Shown here: positions 51,901 to 64,000 of the stretch, piece after piece | Numbering within the stretch: position 1 is the first letter of the stretch | Layout: every line of letters begins with the position of its first letter | Made by a program: the position numbers and the translations under genes | Assembly (NCBI GenBank): GCA_035041965.1 | Contig: JAPYMA010000977.1 | Location: forward strand, 124,001 to 188,000 | Reading direction: 5' to 3' | Origin: Anisakis pegreffii | Taxonomy: Eukaryota; Nematoda; Chromadorea; Rhabditida; Anisakidae | DNA length: 64,000 nt | The notes under the pieces: generated by a model | What the model was told of the DNA's origin: nothing | The model's database searches: none | What the model saw: the letters and a program-made list of their open reading frames with translations, nothing else

Positions 51901-54900
51901 GCCATCTCAAGTAACGCTCTCAAAAAATCCTATCAAAATATTTACCTGATATTATTTTTCTCACTTCGAACAAAAAAAACGGTTTTCACTTAATGCCATA
52001 TGAAGCCATTCACACACCAATATTACCAAACACTCAAATGTATCGCAGTAGGAATTTGAAACTTGTTTATGCTGGCCCTACAGATAGAATTTCTGTTGCT
52101 CTTTCATTGTTCCGCAAGTCGCTTACATAAATGGTGTCACATCTTATAAGCATCACTGAATTTGTTCCACCCAAAGAAATTATCCATAGAATAGATAGAA
52201 TGCCGAATTGAGCAAGAAAATTGGCGAATAAGTCTGACTGTGAGTGAAAAAGAAGCGGAGAACTGAATGAAAAATGAAATTTTCAACGGAATTTTCTACA
52301 TTCAAATTACATTTCTAAATTCTGGTAGATTATATTCCTAACAAAAAGGATCAAAAATCCAACGTCGACTGTGCAAAATCAGCCCTAAAAATTTCCGATC
52401 GAAAAAAATTGCCCAGCAAGATAAGATTCAATATCCATTTTGCAATCAAAAAATTCAATTTTATTCAGATGATATCCAATAAAATGCAAAACTAAACTCA
52501 ATTTAACTGAGCGAACACTTAGATAATACTAATGGACGCAACCAACTCCATCAAAAAGCTTTACACTTATGAAAGAGCTACGAAAAGCTTCCATTTTGCA
52601 TTAAAACATTCTATTTCAACCATTACTATTACTGATATTATTAGTTTCAGTACCATCATTATTATTCCTATTATTGCTGATATCATTGACATTCCCCTTT
52701 CATACCAATTAGTCGTTTCAATGCCAAAGTCAAAGTTGTCTGATTTAGTACTAATCACTCAACGTTATCAATAACAACTAACGAACTCAGAAGTGAACCG
52801 AATGCAAAACTGCTGAACAACAACAGTCTATAGATAATAAATTTCTCTAAGGCACTATTCAAACAATATTACCATTTCTAATTGTTAAGATTCATGTTAC
52901 GTATCAATGATATCTTCAAAATCACCCACGAAGCTGTGCAACAGATTGAAACTAGAAATCTTAGAGTGACTTTTTAAAACATCGAAACAATTTACCGTCC
53001 TAATACAAAATAATCAATTTCAAAACCGGACATACCACGATAACTGAATCGAAGTAAATGCTGAAAATAAGGAGAAATCTCATGCAATATCCTATTTCTT
53101 GAGCATCCACTTTAAAGAAAAATATTCCTCTAAACCGTACGTAACTGGATTACTCTCTCTTCGCATCGAATTAAGCAAACTATTTGAGATCTCCTCTGAG
53201 TGACATCGCTATACAATAGCCACGAGCAGATAATTCAGCACGACGAAATTTGTCTCAAACGAAAGAATTTATAAGGAATGAACTGATTCAAAACAAAATC
53301 ATTAAAATCTTGATGTACCTCCTACGACCTTCATATGAAGAATATTCATTCATGGTTTTTCAAGTGCTCTGATAGAATCACGAAGAAACCGCTCAGAAAA
53401 TCGTTACATTGTCTCCAACAACAGATCATTAGAGAGTATCGCTTCTTTTCTCTCCCTCTTAAACAATGCAATCTTCTCAACACGGAACACTCCCATTTAA
53501 GAACACTTCTTAACTCACAATCGCAAAAAAAACCAGAAAATGAGAAAGTAGCTGTCTCGCAGAAAAAATTCCCTGTTCAATGCAAGAAGTCCTATCTGAT
53601 CAGCTGGAGTTACTTCTCTTCTGATTCCTTCCCGCAAGGAATCAGAATGGAAGGAATCGCAATGAAATCTGAATCAAAATTGGAGTATGCACCATCAAAA
53701 CAACATCATCATTTGCATATGTTCTGATAGAACTGAGTGATACTTCAGTACGGAACCACAAAACCATTAAAAATAGACTCGTAACGTTCATCACGAATGT
53801 TCGAAACTGAAAAAAAAAACGGAGAAAGGAAGGGCTGTTCAGTTTCAATCTAAATCGAGGCGATAAATGGATGAATCACACAGAATCGATGAATGATTAA
53901 TACAATATAAAATATGCATCGAATACTGCCGTTCGGATTCAATTTGATTTACCGAATACAACAACAACACCTAAAAAATGCACATGGTGAGCAATATTAT
54001 GCGATTGAGCAATCGAACGGCGTCAGTCCATTTTCAAACCAAAACAAAAAATTTACGCAGCAGCAATCGACAATTCTTTCCAATTCCTCATCTATCCTCT
54101 ATAAGAATTCAGGCAACTCTCCCTCTATTCCTTCTTTGCTGAATCGAATAAAATCTTTGACTTTCGCTCATGAACAAATCAAATTTTTCCTTAAGCGCTT
54201 TTAAATTTCAATATTTCGATTTGAAACACAGGAATTTCCTTCACAAACAACATGAAAATTTGCAAAGCTGAATGTTAAAACAAACTCAATAAGGGCATAA
54301 GAGCATTATCTAATTGTAAGAAAGCATTATCATTTCCTATTCATCATTCCCTATCCGTACTGTTATCAGCATAGCATAAAAAAAGAATCAATTTTTTAAC
54401 CGAACCGACGTTGAAATCATACAAAACTGTGTAAATATTCAATATTTACTTAGCTGGAACAGAATTTTTTGATGTGACAATTATATAACGTTTTCTGTTG
54501 ACTAATTTTTTTTTGCCCACACCCAATACTTCTAAAGCAAAGCAAAATTTTAGCATCTTCACACCATACAGTTGACATTAACGTTTCAATCGAATAGCTG
54601 AAAAGAGATTATGCTTTCAAATAACTTCTTTTCTCTAATTGGATCCACTTTTTTACTAAGACCACTGAGAGTACTCGAAGTGTACTCAAAAAAAAACAAC
54701 CAAATACCTGAATATCGCCGTTTTGAGTTTTCGTTGTTTATTTGCAGAGAAACAAAATTTTTTCGCGCAATAGCAATCTTATAAAGATTTCAATCGCGCA
54801 TAATATTTCCACATAAAATTCACTCATTTCATCAGTTAATTCCCCTTTAACGGACAGATTCTCAAAGAATGCCGTCTGCAGACATAAATAACAACTTGAA

Positions 54901-57900
54901 GAAATCTTCGACGACGTGTTCAATATCCAAAGAGCTATTCAAAAAGCTGACATAACAGAGTCAATAAGACAACTCTCAAAGCGATTGACAGGTACACTTT
55001 CACAATCGTACGTAACATAATAAGGACCTATTTAATTTCATGTAGTCACAAATCACATTCCACATTCGTTTGTCATCAAATAATCCAAACAGACCACTTT
55101 TTTCATTGAGTGAGACTTGCCTTCAGCTCTTTATGCAGTTAATTTCAAGCGAAAAAATGTCAGCTCCACACCACTATCCATCCAATTAAATGAACTCAAT
55201 GTACAACAAATTTCCTTTCTCAACTCAAACACAAATTCAAACAACCTCATGCAATCCAGTCCAATCACTGTGTTTTTCTTTATTTCCTCAAGTTTATTCT
55301 CAAATAAAGTCATCTCGTGAAGCCGATTTGTTCATTTCGATGGAATCAACAAATAGGTTTTTGTTTTTGGTTTTGTTCTCGTGCACACAAATCTAACAAT
55401 AGGACAGACGCGTCTTAAGACAAATACCTGCCAACAGCAACAGTTTACGAGTTTCAACTTTAGTTAATGATTTCTCATCTATCCATTCCGGCTCACATTC
55501 AGCGCGAAAAAATTTATTGCAATAGTCTCCGTTGGTTTCATGATCGGAACAATGATCATAATCAATCACTGAAACGGCGAATTATAATTAACGTGTAAAA
55601 CAAGAAACGAAATCAGTACGGTAACTGTGCAGCGCGATTGTTCTTTGTGTATCTCTGTGTGCTCCTCGAATGATGACACCTACCTCATTCATCACCTATT
55701 TCCTCGAATCAGCACCAATTACAATCCAGTCAAAAATCTGGTACCGCATTAATGTTGAATCAAAGAAAAACTACGGAAAAAACGGAGTTATCAAACAAAG
55801 AATAAATAATTTCATTCTTACACCTTACCAGCTAACCGAAAAAAAAAATCTAATTTATCCAGTGCTCATCTCTAAACAGGTTCTTCTAATATCAGTGCTC
55901 ACAATATAGATCGTATCTAACGGTAAGGTTTACTGATTTTATACTGCTGATTTTCACTCCCAAAAAAGATATTACATACTTTCTACTCTGATTTTATACT
56001 CCCAAAAAACAGATATTTGATGCTTCCAACATTGTTCCAATCAATTCCTATTCGTAATTTCTGCACATATTCCTCAACAGTTCTTATTTCTGATTCAATT
56101 TCCAAGTGTTTCAATGATTTTCTCCATCAATAGGAAAGAGGGAATGAGGACATCATCTCCAATTATCGCTCAATCCAATCACATCGGTGATATCTAATGA
56201 ACCGTTTGATACTTTTTTTTGAGATATCGCTCTCGCACAACTTAAAACATCATTCGTAGCACCCAAAAAAAGCATGCAAAAACACTCACTGTTATGAACG
56301 GCTGTTTTTCGTAGTCGAGTTGTCTTGAAGTGAATACGTCCCCACTACTCGAATCAATATTAAACCATCCGTCATCGGTTTCATTATCGACTGGCTGAAA
56401 ATTCACTTTTCAATAAACCTCCTCATAAGCTCCTCGTTTTGTGATCGTTCCCTCAGCACCTCGGAACATACTATCAACAATTTCATTCGAATTCCTCCGA
56501 GCATACTCAGCACATTTCCGACTATTTTATCAGAACTCCTGAGCATATCGTTTACGTGTAACAGAATTTGAGAATGAAAAAGTGTGAAAGTGTTGAGCAA
56601 AATCAATTCCGATGCTCAACTCACCGTGATTGAATATTTGATTTCTCTTTCGAATTGGTCATTAAATCCACCAACCCGAGCTTGAACCGTGTAAACGCGC
56701 CGATTTGCTGGCGTATTCTTAAAGCAAAACTCATAAAAACTTTTGAAAGAAATGAAATTTTCAGATTATGAAAAAACATTAAGCAATTAACTTCGAGAGT
56801 GTCAGATTATACCAAATCTAATTGTAAGTGAGTCTATTCGGTTTGCATAAAGCTTAAATCGAATATCAACTGAAAAATGGATGAACCTCATCGAGTTCAA
56901 GCACGAAGTTGATCGGTGGTGTGGATATGTGAATTTCCTTATCGTCTCCGTCTCGACTCAGCGACGTTGATTCCAAAACTCTTACACTGATCGTTGCAGT
57001 AGAATTTAGAGGCGGTACTCCTAAGAACAAATCGATCAACGACCAAACCAAATTCAGGTGGAAAGAATTCGATTTTTCTACCTAATGAAATTCTATTTCA
57101 GTTCTGAAAAATCAACAAAAACTCATAACGATCAGACATAACTTCACGATTTTCGAAAGATCTAAAAAAAAACCTCTATCGACGGCAGTAACGATCAGTT
57201 GATATGGCTGAGCTCGAGCTAAGCCTATCAGTGGTCGAACCGTTCGGACGACACCAGTTTCTTCATCAATCTCGAAATCTACAAACACATTCTCGAAATG
57301 AGATCAACTCGACAATGCGATTTGACAGGTACGCTCGTAAGACTGGTAACTTTGACGTACCCTCGTAATTTCATTGCGCAAAAATTACTTCAAAAATTTA
57401 AACTCTCGTTAAATGCTCTTCACAAAACCGAATTGCACAAAACTTGTAAACTACTGACATCGTTCACCGTTCTGCGAGAGCGAATATTCAATTCGGCCGT
57501 TCTCGCCACTGTCTTTATCCACTGCATTCACCATCGTTATCACTGTTCCTGCAGGCCAGTTCTCGACGGCTTCAATTTTGTATTGGATCGGTGAGAAAAC
57601 TGGAGCGTTGTCGTTCACATCCATTATACGCACCACAGCCTGCATTATTCATAACTTCACTTACAGTTACAGAAATTGAAATAAATTATTGCAAGAAAAC
57701 AACTAGAAAAAAGTCATAGGAGAAGAGCAAATTTGAATGACTCTTCTTGTTAGAATTAAGAAAAACTATAGAAGTCATCTAAAGAGAATCAAATTACTGC
57801 TTAAAAACATTTGTTCTGATAAGAAATACGTAAGAAAATGCGTGACAATGTACCGCTGCACTATCGCTATTGCCACCAGAATCGTCCACTCTCAACACAA

Positions 57901-60900
57901 TGAACATTTCCGTCGATTTCTCATAATCCAAATCAGCTGCCGGTGACACAATCACCGCAACTGTTTCGTTTATCTAAAAATGGTCCAGTATTAACACAAG
58001 ATACGACATTTTTCCGATGAGTCAAATGCTTCAATCGTGAAAATTTATCGTGTTATGCACGCTGCTACTGGACTTCATTTAGAACTCAGACGTATTGCTC
58101 AAACTTATCGAATTATGGAATTTTCACGTTAAATGATAAGTGGCTAACCTGTTTCACTTGAAAATTTGATGCACCTTCACCGCTGAGCGAATACTTGAAT
58201 AGATCCTTTTTACCGTATAAATAATCTGCGTCCGATATGTGCAACTCGAATAGAATCGTTCCGGGTCGAGAATTCTCGGCAATTGTCAACTGCAATTCCA
58301 CTATTCCGTTACAGAACTATCAAAACAGTTTTCTTCAACAATTCCACATTTTCTTAAAAAAATTGATAAGCAATTAACAATTCTGCGAACATTATTCAGA
58401 TCAGTTGCACCAATCGGCTGCAGTTTCGGTGCATTATCATCAGTATCGATCAGTTCAATCCTGAGTCTAGCAGATGCCTCATAAGGTTCTTCGCCAGCCG
58501 TTAATATCATGTCAAATATCCTCCTCTCCGGTTCCATTGTTTCGTAATCAAGCGGTCGAAATACTTTCACATTACCTGAAACAATTCTGCTGTTTTGCGG
58601 TCGATAGTTGAATGAGTGCAAACAACCATGAGTGTATTCGCACATATTCATAAAACCGAATGCTTCAATTAACTGAATTAATCAGCATATTCGGATGCAG
58701 GAAACAAGCTCTGATGATGACACATGCACAATATGCAGCACTCACCCGCTTCTGGATCAACCGTGAAATATTGAGACATATCCCCGGATAAACGAAGATC
58801 TTTGTAACGTTCACCATTCAAAGGATTATAAGCTGGCAACGATAGAACAATGTATCCCTCAGGTGTCTCTTCAGCCAATTTTATCTGCAATCGTAATCGC
58901 AATGTATTATCGTATTTTCGATTTACCGATCACTCCTTGATTACTATTGAATTTCTTTGTCAAATTGAAAGAAAACCAAAACTACTACTCACTGGTATGA
59001 TATTGAGATCAGTTTTCCAAGGGTTTATGAATTTTGGTCGAGACAGCTCACGGTTACGCGCAGCAACTTGCTCAGGATCCGAACTCAGATAGACCATAAC
59101 CAGTGCTGAAACCAAATTTGACCTCAATTCATTAAAGTAGAATATTTCAGATTTCGAGTGATTTATGAAGCATAAAAACTTCGGATATAAGTATCAAATA
59201 ATTCTGTTTTTCTCTGCAAATATAATCAAGACGCGATGTCGCACCCTTATCGTCAGCATTTTCTTCTGTTACCAATTGGAATTGGATTGATCTGATATTT
59301 TGAAGTTTATTCATTTGGAATAGTACATTGCCATTCACCAATGAGATCGCACTCTGGAATCAAGTTATCAGAAAATGCAGCGATAAAAGTTTATTGAACA
59401 AATTCCTCATAATTTGGTATCTATACACGCTCGGTCTTTCAGAAAGGCTACTAACATGGAAAGAATCGCTTTTCTAAAATGAAATCATAGTTCATTTTCA
59501 TAATAATAATATTATCTGGAGTTATGAATTCTTTGAATGTACCGTACCCTATCAACTGAAACTTTGTGAAGTTTCTCGTCAACTGCAGAAATACTTTCAC
59601 GGATTATTTTAATCGCCGATTTATCGTCTCTTGACAAGACTTGAAGTGAAAAATGAGCCACGGATGGATCTGAAATTAGCTTTCTTTCATTCAAATACGA
59701 TTTTGCATAGTTCTCAGTTTCATAACTTTATCCATTGCAATGGTACACTCTCAGCAATGGTTAAACGCGGTTGTCGATCCGTGGCCAAAGATCAATGAGC
59801 GATTTGGTGTTAATCAAACTGTCGATAGTTTACATTTCCATAATACAACGAAACTTATCACAAAATCTTTCATCTACGGACTTTTCCTTAAGAGCCGAAA
59901 TATGCATTTCTGAGATGTTATAACACAGGTGAAGGTGAATGTTTTGAATCCACTGAAGCATCACTGCAGAGTTCAATGTAAGCTGGTTAAGAGTATTTGA
60001 ACATATGCTCAAAATTTTGATGCGTCTAAGTCAGTCTATCGAAACTGCATAAATTTTATGACATTCGTGCAGATGCGATACACCGAATAGAAAGTAGGAA
60101 AATAACTTCAAAATCCGCAATATCCAGGAAATTATAGCGACACCTGACCTTTCCTGAACACTTTACTCAAAAGTTTTTGTTTGAATACAGTTGTCACCTT
60201 TCCACCATTCACAACAGTCAACGAGAATATTGTCTCTGAAAGGACCTGTCCACTGGTACGATTCACTGCAGCTATTGATATATCGTATTTACCACTCGAA
60301 ACTCCGTCTCTAAAAGCAAACAAACCATCAATCTTCAACAAATCAACCGCTTGTTCTCCTTGAGCACTTTCAAAACTTCGAATTCAAAATATCATCACAA
60401 CTTTTCGAATTTCTCAATTTCCGTGGTAAATCTCAAAATAATCCTCAAAATTCCCTCAGGTTATTCAAAATATCTCAAGATTGGTGCTGAAAGCTTCAAA
60501 AATTTCCCACAATACGTTGCAATTATTGCCGTAACTGTTTCAGATTTCTTTCCGTATCATAAGATCACATCCTGCTAAGATTAATCTTAAGATTCTGCTC
60601 GTCAAAATGCCATATCATTAGTCAAGTTGACAATATAAACAAGAAATTGCAGTACTCACTTCGGAACATCACCAACAAAAACATTCCCGGAATACTCATC
60701 CATCAAAAGCCACCCCGGATCATCACGAAGTATTATAAAGCGGACATCCCCGATCCGAGCACCGTCAAATTCTGGATGTAGCAGTGGATTCCCTGAAAAC
60801 GAATACAATTAGTGAAGGAATGAAGGAATACGGTTCATTCCACTGTTTTTCATGAAACCCAATTGAAATCAATGGGAATATGATCGAATGGAATAAACAT

Positions 60901-63900
60901 CCTCGATCGAACTCACACACCTTTGTGTAATTTCTCGTGGTTTATTGTACGTTCATATCTGGATCGTTTGAAATACGCTTTTGTCATCGTATCCTCAAAA
61001 ACGATTCAAACATTCGAATGGGCAATATCAAGATACGACAATTGGAATGATTATATTAATAATAATAATACTGATAATCTATTATTTCAGAAATACTCTC
61101 AATTTATCAACAATTGCTCTGAAAATGTTACTGTAGCGTTCTGAAATGAATTTCTTTAATTGATCGCATAACTAATGCGAAGATGCAGTCATAAAAGTAG
61201 TGATAGTGATATCGCTGAGTATCCCTGAATGAAAATTTCACAAAACATAGCTGGACAAGCAATCTGAGCAACCTACCAAAACGTTGACCCTGACAGTAGC
61301 GATGCTCGGTGGATTAACACCGTCAACATCGCGAGCCACCACCTCAAGTTCGTAAATGCCGGCATTTGGAAGCGATGAGAGACGTGCAATATACAGATCA
61401 TTACGTATTCTTTCCAACGAGATGAATCTTGATGCATTTCCATCCGTCAGTACATCGTTCAAGTTGAACGGCGCTATATCTGCGTCCTCAATCTTAAAAT
61501 TTCTATGTTTCACTCAATCAATTTCTCAAAAACTACAATAAATTGACAATTCAACAATCCTTCCAAATCAACTTTGAAGAAGCAAACGTTCGTCGTCTAT
61601 TTCCTTTCAAATTCTCCAAAATTTATGGCAAAACAAAGCGAAACGTTACTTTAACTGCAAATGGTCGAACAAATTTTCCATTGGAAATTTCGATCTCCCT
61701 TCGACTAATGCGAATTTTGGGACCGTTATCATTACGATCATCGACAAAGATACGAATTGAAGCAGGCACAGAATTCAGGCCACCTGAAAATAGACATTCA
61801 ATGAAATGCTTATTATGTGACCAATAGTAATAAGTAAACTAGCTAAGATAGTGAAAATAATAAGAAAGCAATAAGATAAAATAAGAAGGAAAAACTGGAT
61901 AAGATAGATAAGGACAGATAAACTAGACAGATAATGAAAAGATTGCTAGAAATAACCATTGTCAGTGGCCACAACAAGCATGTGATATGCACTCGTCTGT
62001 TCACGGTCCAGACACGGCAGTGCCGTAGGACAAGCGACGCTGATCGTTCCATCGTTCACAACGAATCTGTAATCACATTACAATTATTTAATTAATTCAA
62101 ACCATCGCTAAACAGTAAAGCAGAACACCGTTTTAGTTATATCAGGTTCTCTCTCAAAGCGTAAATTTCTTTTTTTTTGCAAATTAACTTTCAATTGACT
62201 GAATTTTCAATTGATCATAGAGCTCTTTCCAGCATTCAGGATATCTTTTCCAAACGTTATGTCAAATACACTCCAATATCGTGATCATCAGTGAGAGTAC
62301 ATCAGCGAAAGCGATGAAAATGCGTTGCAGCAATCACAAATTTCACCTGAACACTTTTCGAATATGATCGAAAATTTCAAAAAATCTCAAGAAATTCACA
62401 GTTCACTGCCAGGTCCAATCAATTTGTAGCTGTGTTTTGCACGATCTGTCTCATCCAAGTCCTCCACCTCGAGTTGTCCCACTTTCTGTCCAGTTACACT
62501 CGACTCTTGAACATGGAAATCGTATGAAGTCGACAGGAATTTCGGTGGAATATCACTGACATCCTCTTTTACTACAATAACACGCTTTGATACCGAGATC
62601 AACGGTCTTGTGCGCATATTTGCTGATATCTGAAAATTACTTCATTGAAATCCTCTCGTAGCTTAGGTACTCACTTGAAATGCTGCGATGAAATGATGGT
62701 GTTGACGATGCTGATGAAGCATTGATTGTACTAACCTCAATAGTAAACTCATTTGGAGCGGTTTCATAATCGAGAAAAGTGTTGTCGTTGACCATTAAAA
62801 ACACCGTCTTTCCAGGCTGCATTTCGTTAGGCCTGATCTCAAACGCAGTCGAATTCACCGATAACATTATTGTATCGTAAGGATCCTGAAAATTTACCGT
62901 TTCTAATTGTGCTAATGTTTTCTTCACATATATTCCCTTTTCGAATATTAAATGATGCGAGTTAGTATCATTACCAAATGTCACAATGATATTGCCATCA
63001 CTATCTTTCAAAACGCTAACTATCAACGATCAATTTTCTGTAATAATTAATCTTTTTACAAACCATTTGTTTTGCTGTAACGAGTATCTCAAAGTTCGGT
63101 ACAAATTCACCATTACGAAGACCCTCTGATATATGAAGTTCTCGTTTGTTGGGCATTCTGAATTCAATTTTCAGCTCTGAAAACGTTTCATTTAGAACTG
63201 ATCGACAAACACTTACAATAGATAGAAATTGTTTCAGAGACAGAACACACTTCACAATGCATTCAGTTGAATTTACTGATGAATTTTCAAAAACAGAATT
63301 ATTTCTTTAAGACCTATTATATCTGATGAAAACAATTCAGTGAAATATTTGTGAAAGCAACCCTCGAAATCAGTCTATCACGGCATTGAAAATTTTATCA
63401 CTAAACCTGTATTATATGTTCTGGATGGCCCTCTTGAGAGATTCTCTAGCAAATCTCCAGATTCGGTGGTTTTCAATCTTGAATCCCAGCTTTCTGTTGT
63501 TGTCGTTACAAATCCAGCCTCGCTTGTCTCTTCAATCCGAGGATTCCGAGTTGTTTTGCTTGCAAAATCTTCAGCAGCTCCCCCTTCTATATTCTCATCC
63601 GTGTTTATTGAACCCATATTTAATGCTATTGTATCGTCTGCGTTAGCATTTGTCAGTAAGTCGCCTCCCATATCAGAAGATGACATCTCAGGATTCATCG
63701 TAGTCGTCGGAACCGATGTGAGATGATCATCAACCTCAAATTGGTGATCATTCCCTTGAGCAGCTGCAGTTGGACTCCTACTACTAGAAGCCTTCTGCCC
63801 TACTTCAGACTCCTCGACGGTCAGCAGTGTTTCTGTCGTTGTCATCGTCATCATCGATTCTTCTGCATTCATATTAACCAGTGATTCTTCAGCCATTCTC

Positions 63901-64000
63901 TCTGAACTATCCTCGTTCGCGTTTAGAATCCATTCAGAGTTCACATTTTCATCTGACTTCGCACCAACAGATTTATTATTTGATTCATCCGATGATGAGC
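39334..64000 (-). CDS. large transmembrane cadherin, 34 exons in window, 5' end outside
   Basis: One gene model whose exon phases agree at every junction: 22 exons from 64000 to 56290, then 12 exons from 42922 to 39334, giving about 1,705 residues plus a stop. The protein starts (in window) with an acidic Ser/Thr/Met-rich region, then several cadherin repeats with linker motifs DVSDIPPKF, DDRNDNGPKI, DTDDNAPKL, DVNDNAPVF and DLDDNQPSF. A non-repeat juxtamembrane region, one transmembrane helix and a 54-residue tail follow. Cadherins are calcium-dependent surface adhesion proteins. The large 5' ectodomain, the absence of visible EGF or LamG domains and the short tail without a catenin-binding motif separate it from classical (HMR-1) and Fat-like types. 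It most resembles nematode-type CDH proteins, but I cannot name the orthologue. The 13.4-kb intron 42923-56289 contains another gene. The weakest borders are the ends of exons 2, 7 and 10 and the acceptor of exon 31. Confidence 0.82.
40068..40119. repeat. 17-bp hairpin in a cadherin intron
   Basis: TTATGAGGAAGAAGTTAATT and, 15 bases later, AATTAACTTCTTCATAA pair over 17 bp with one 3-nt bulge. It lies in the intron between exons 31 and 32. The size is near the lower limit for a microRNA precursor; its seed matches no microRNA I recall. Confidence 0.6.
45647..45668 (+). other. SL1-like 22-mer
   Basis: The 22 bases starting GGATTAAATACCCAAG match the nematode SL1 leader (recalled) at 19 of 22 positions; all three differences are T to A. 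It is not followed by GT, and no Sm-site or SL-RNA stem-loops were seen, so a working SL RNA gene is unlikely. Confidence 0.3.
46100..48436 (-). CDS. nested gene: Arg/Ser-rich protein of unknown family
   Basis: Exons 48436-48003, 47930-47202, 46857-46691, 46405-46232 and 46179-46100 join in phase to about 527 residues. The start MDYVEKKIDSLLRRV is followed by an RRAARRAARRAA basic run, poly-Ser and Ala-rich runs and a long Ser-rich, charged, probably disordered region with phosphorylation-like sites (SGYMSGIEL, ESPALSPRGFSFGR). The C-terminal third appears folded: YVTAIFEVTEGGLHDILDDV, EALHWSLRENNRRLLNLK, a segment with three cysteines, and LNSELNPDSETRQLLKLTDA. No signal peptide or membrane helix is seen, so it is probably cytoplasmic or nuclear. 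I do not recognise the family. The first intron (47931-48002) is 72 bp and stop-free, so its retention would keep the frame. The last junction is uncertain: without the 46180-46231 intron the frame ends at 46188. The gene lies inside a cadherin intron, same strand. Confidence 0.72.
48437..54700. other. intronic/upstream region of the nested gene
   Basis: Probably contains the promoter of the nested gene. ORFs at 48553-48909 (minus), 50435-50755 (minus) and 53335-53727 (plus, 130 codons) have no recognisable motif or convincing splice context. The 50932-50982 foldback is the only structured element seen. Confidence 0.45.
50932..50982. repeat. near-perfect 23-bp foldback with 4-nt loop
   Basis: AATTATCCAAAAAATACGCA(TAT) and ATATGCGTTTATTTTTGGAT(AATT) pair almost completely around a TGTG loop. 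A further partial copy of the right arm (TTTTTTGGATAATTC) follows directly at 50986-51000. Confidence 0.75.
54870..54946 (-). other. exon-like segment, unassigned
   Basis: After the acceptor TTATGTCAG, one frame reads FLNSSLDIEHVVEDFFKLLF; the next frame then reads ENLSVKGELTDEMSEFYVE. The sequence is protein-like, but the two frames do not join without a shift. It could be an exon of the nested gene, a decayed exon or chance. Confidence 0.2.
55438..55569 (-). other. exon-like segment with good splice sites, unassigned
   Basis: A CGTTTCAG acceptor and a GGCAG|GTATTT donor bound an open 132-bp segment reading IDYDHCSDHETNGDYCNKFF, then EPEWIDEKSLTKVE. It enters and leaves in phase 1, so it cannot sit between cadherin exons 22 and 23 without another exon or a different donor. 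It may be an alternative cadherin exon or an upstream exon of the nested gene. Confidence 0.35.
56290..64000 (-). CDS. cadherin gene, 5' block: acidic leader region and most cadherin repeats
   Basis: Exons: beyond 64000-63407, 63176-63060, 63019-62736, 62629-62400, 62066-61957, 61783-61650, 61492-61273, 60792-60660, 60309-60198, 59982-59862, 59669-59548, 59353-59245, 59105-58993, 58884-58746, 58575-58379, 58289-58149, 57973-57854, 57639-57468, 57278-57174, 57020-56887, 56717-56625 and 56394-56290. The first exon is low-complexity and acidic (AEESLVNMNAEESMMTMTTT). Later exons have textbook repeat elements: VEDLDETDRAKHSYKL, YHMLVVATDNGG, ELEVVARDVDG, EETPEGYIVLSLPA, FRPLDYETMEPERR, AVDKDSGENGRIEYSL and SGDVFTSRQLDYEKQPF. 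The stretch 59548-60309 matches the cadherin pattern least well, and exon 10 (59982-59862) is supported only by frame and phase. Confidence 0.82.

Larger units (their letters stand above)
42923..56289 (-). other. 13.4-kb cadherin intron containing a nested gene
   Basis: Exon 22 ends after PFIT in phase 0 and exon 23 begins LKVTAQN in phase 0. Joined, they read LDYEKQPFIT|LKVTAQN, the E-to-F strand passage of a cadherin repeat that ends normally at DLDDNQPSF. No other cadherin-like exon fits in the 43-46 or 48.5-56 kb parts. The intron carries the nested gene at 46100-48436, an SL1-like 22-mer, a foldback at 50932-50982 and exon-like segments near 54.7-55.6 kb. Otherwise 42.9-46.1 and 48.5-54.7 kb show only AT-rich non-coding DNA. 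Confidence 0.7.

Noticed and set aside
53335..53727. 130-codon plus-strand ORF in the cadherin intron
   Set aside because: Length is near the chance limit at this AT content; no motif, signal peptide or splice support.

Overview
The window looks like nematode nuclear DNA. It is AT-rich, with intron-containing genes whose introns run from about 50 bp to several kb and carry GTRAGT donors and TTTCAG acceptors. It encodes an L1CAM-family adhesion protein and a large cadherin, contains a Pol III tRNA gene, and shows no bacterial operon signs. The species cannot be told from the sequence. A parasitic nematode with large intergenic spaces would fit, but that is inference.

Layout. (1) 531-2826, minus: an internal part of an L1CAM-family (SAX-7/LAD-2-like) immunoglobulin adhesion gene that continues past the left edge. 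(2) 6324-6951, plus: a complete two-exon gene for a small secreted, probably GPI-anchored, cysteine-rich protein. (3) 13597-18374, minus: a complete eight-exon C2H2 zinc-finger gene (661 residues; all exon phases join). (4) 18.4-38.1 kb: a gene-poor stretch with candidate decayed DNA-transposon ends (28.2-28.4, 34.55 and 35.26 kb), simple repeats, small palindromes and one doubtful coding remnant at 35.4-35.7 kb. (5) 38164-38235, minus: tRNA-Thr(CGU). (6) 39334 to beyond 64000, minus: one large transmembrane cadherin gene, reconstructed as 34 exons in consistent phase (about 1,705 residues visible). It ends with a transmembrane helix and a 54-residue tail, and its 5' end lies outside the window.

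The main result is that cadherin exon 22 (56290-56394) joins exon 23 (42809-42922) in phase and completes one cadherin repeat. The 13.4-kb intron between them therefore contains a whole second gene on the same strand (46100-48436). That gene encodes an unrecognised, Arg/Ser-rich, apparently cytoplasmic protein of about 527 residues. The same intron holds an SL1-like 22-mer, a long near-perfect foldback and two other exon-like segments.

The L1CAM-type and cadherin genes encode cell-surface adhesion proteins. The zinc-finger gene is a likely transcription regulator. Nothing shows that these genes act together. All exon borders were read by eye from splice consensus and phase continuity, without any alignment or transcript data.
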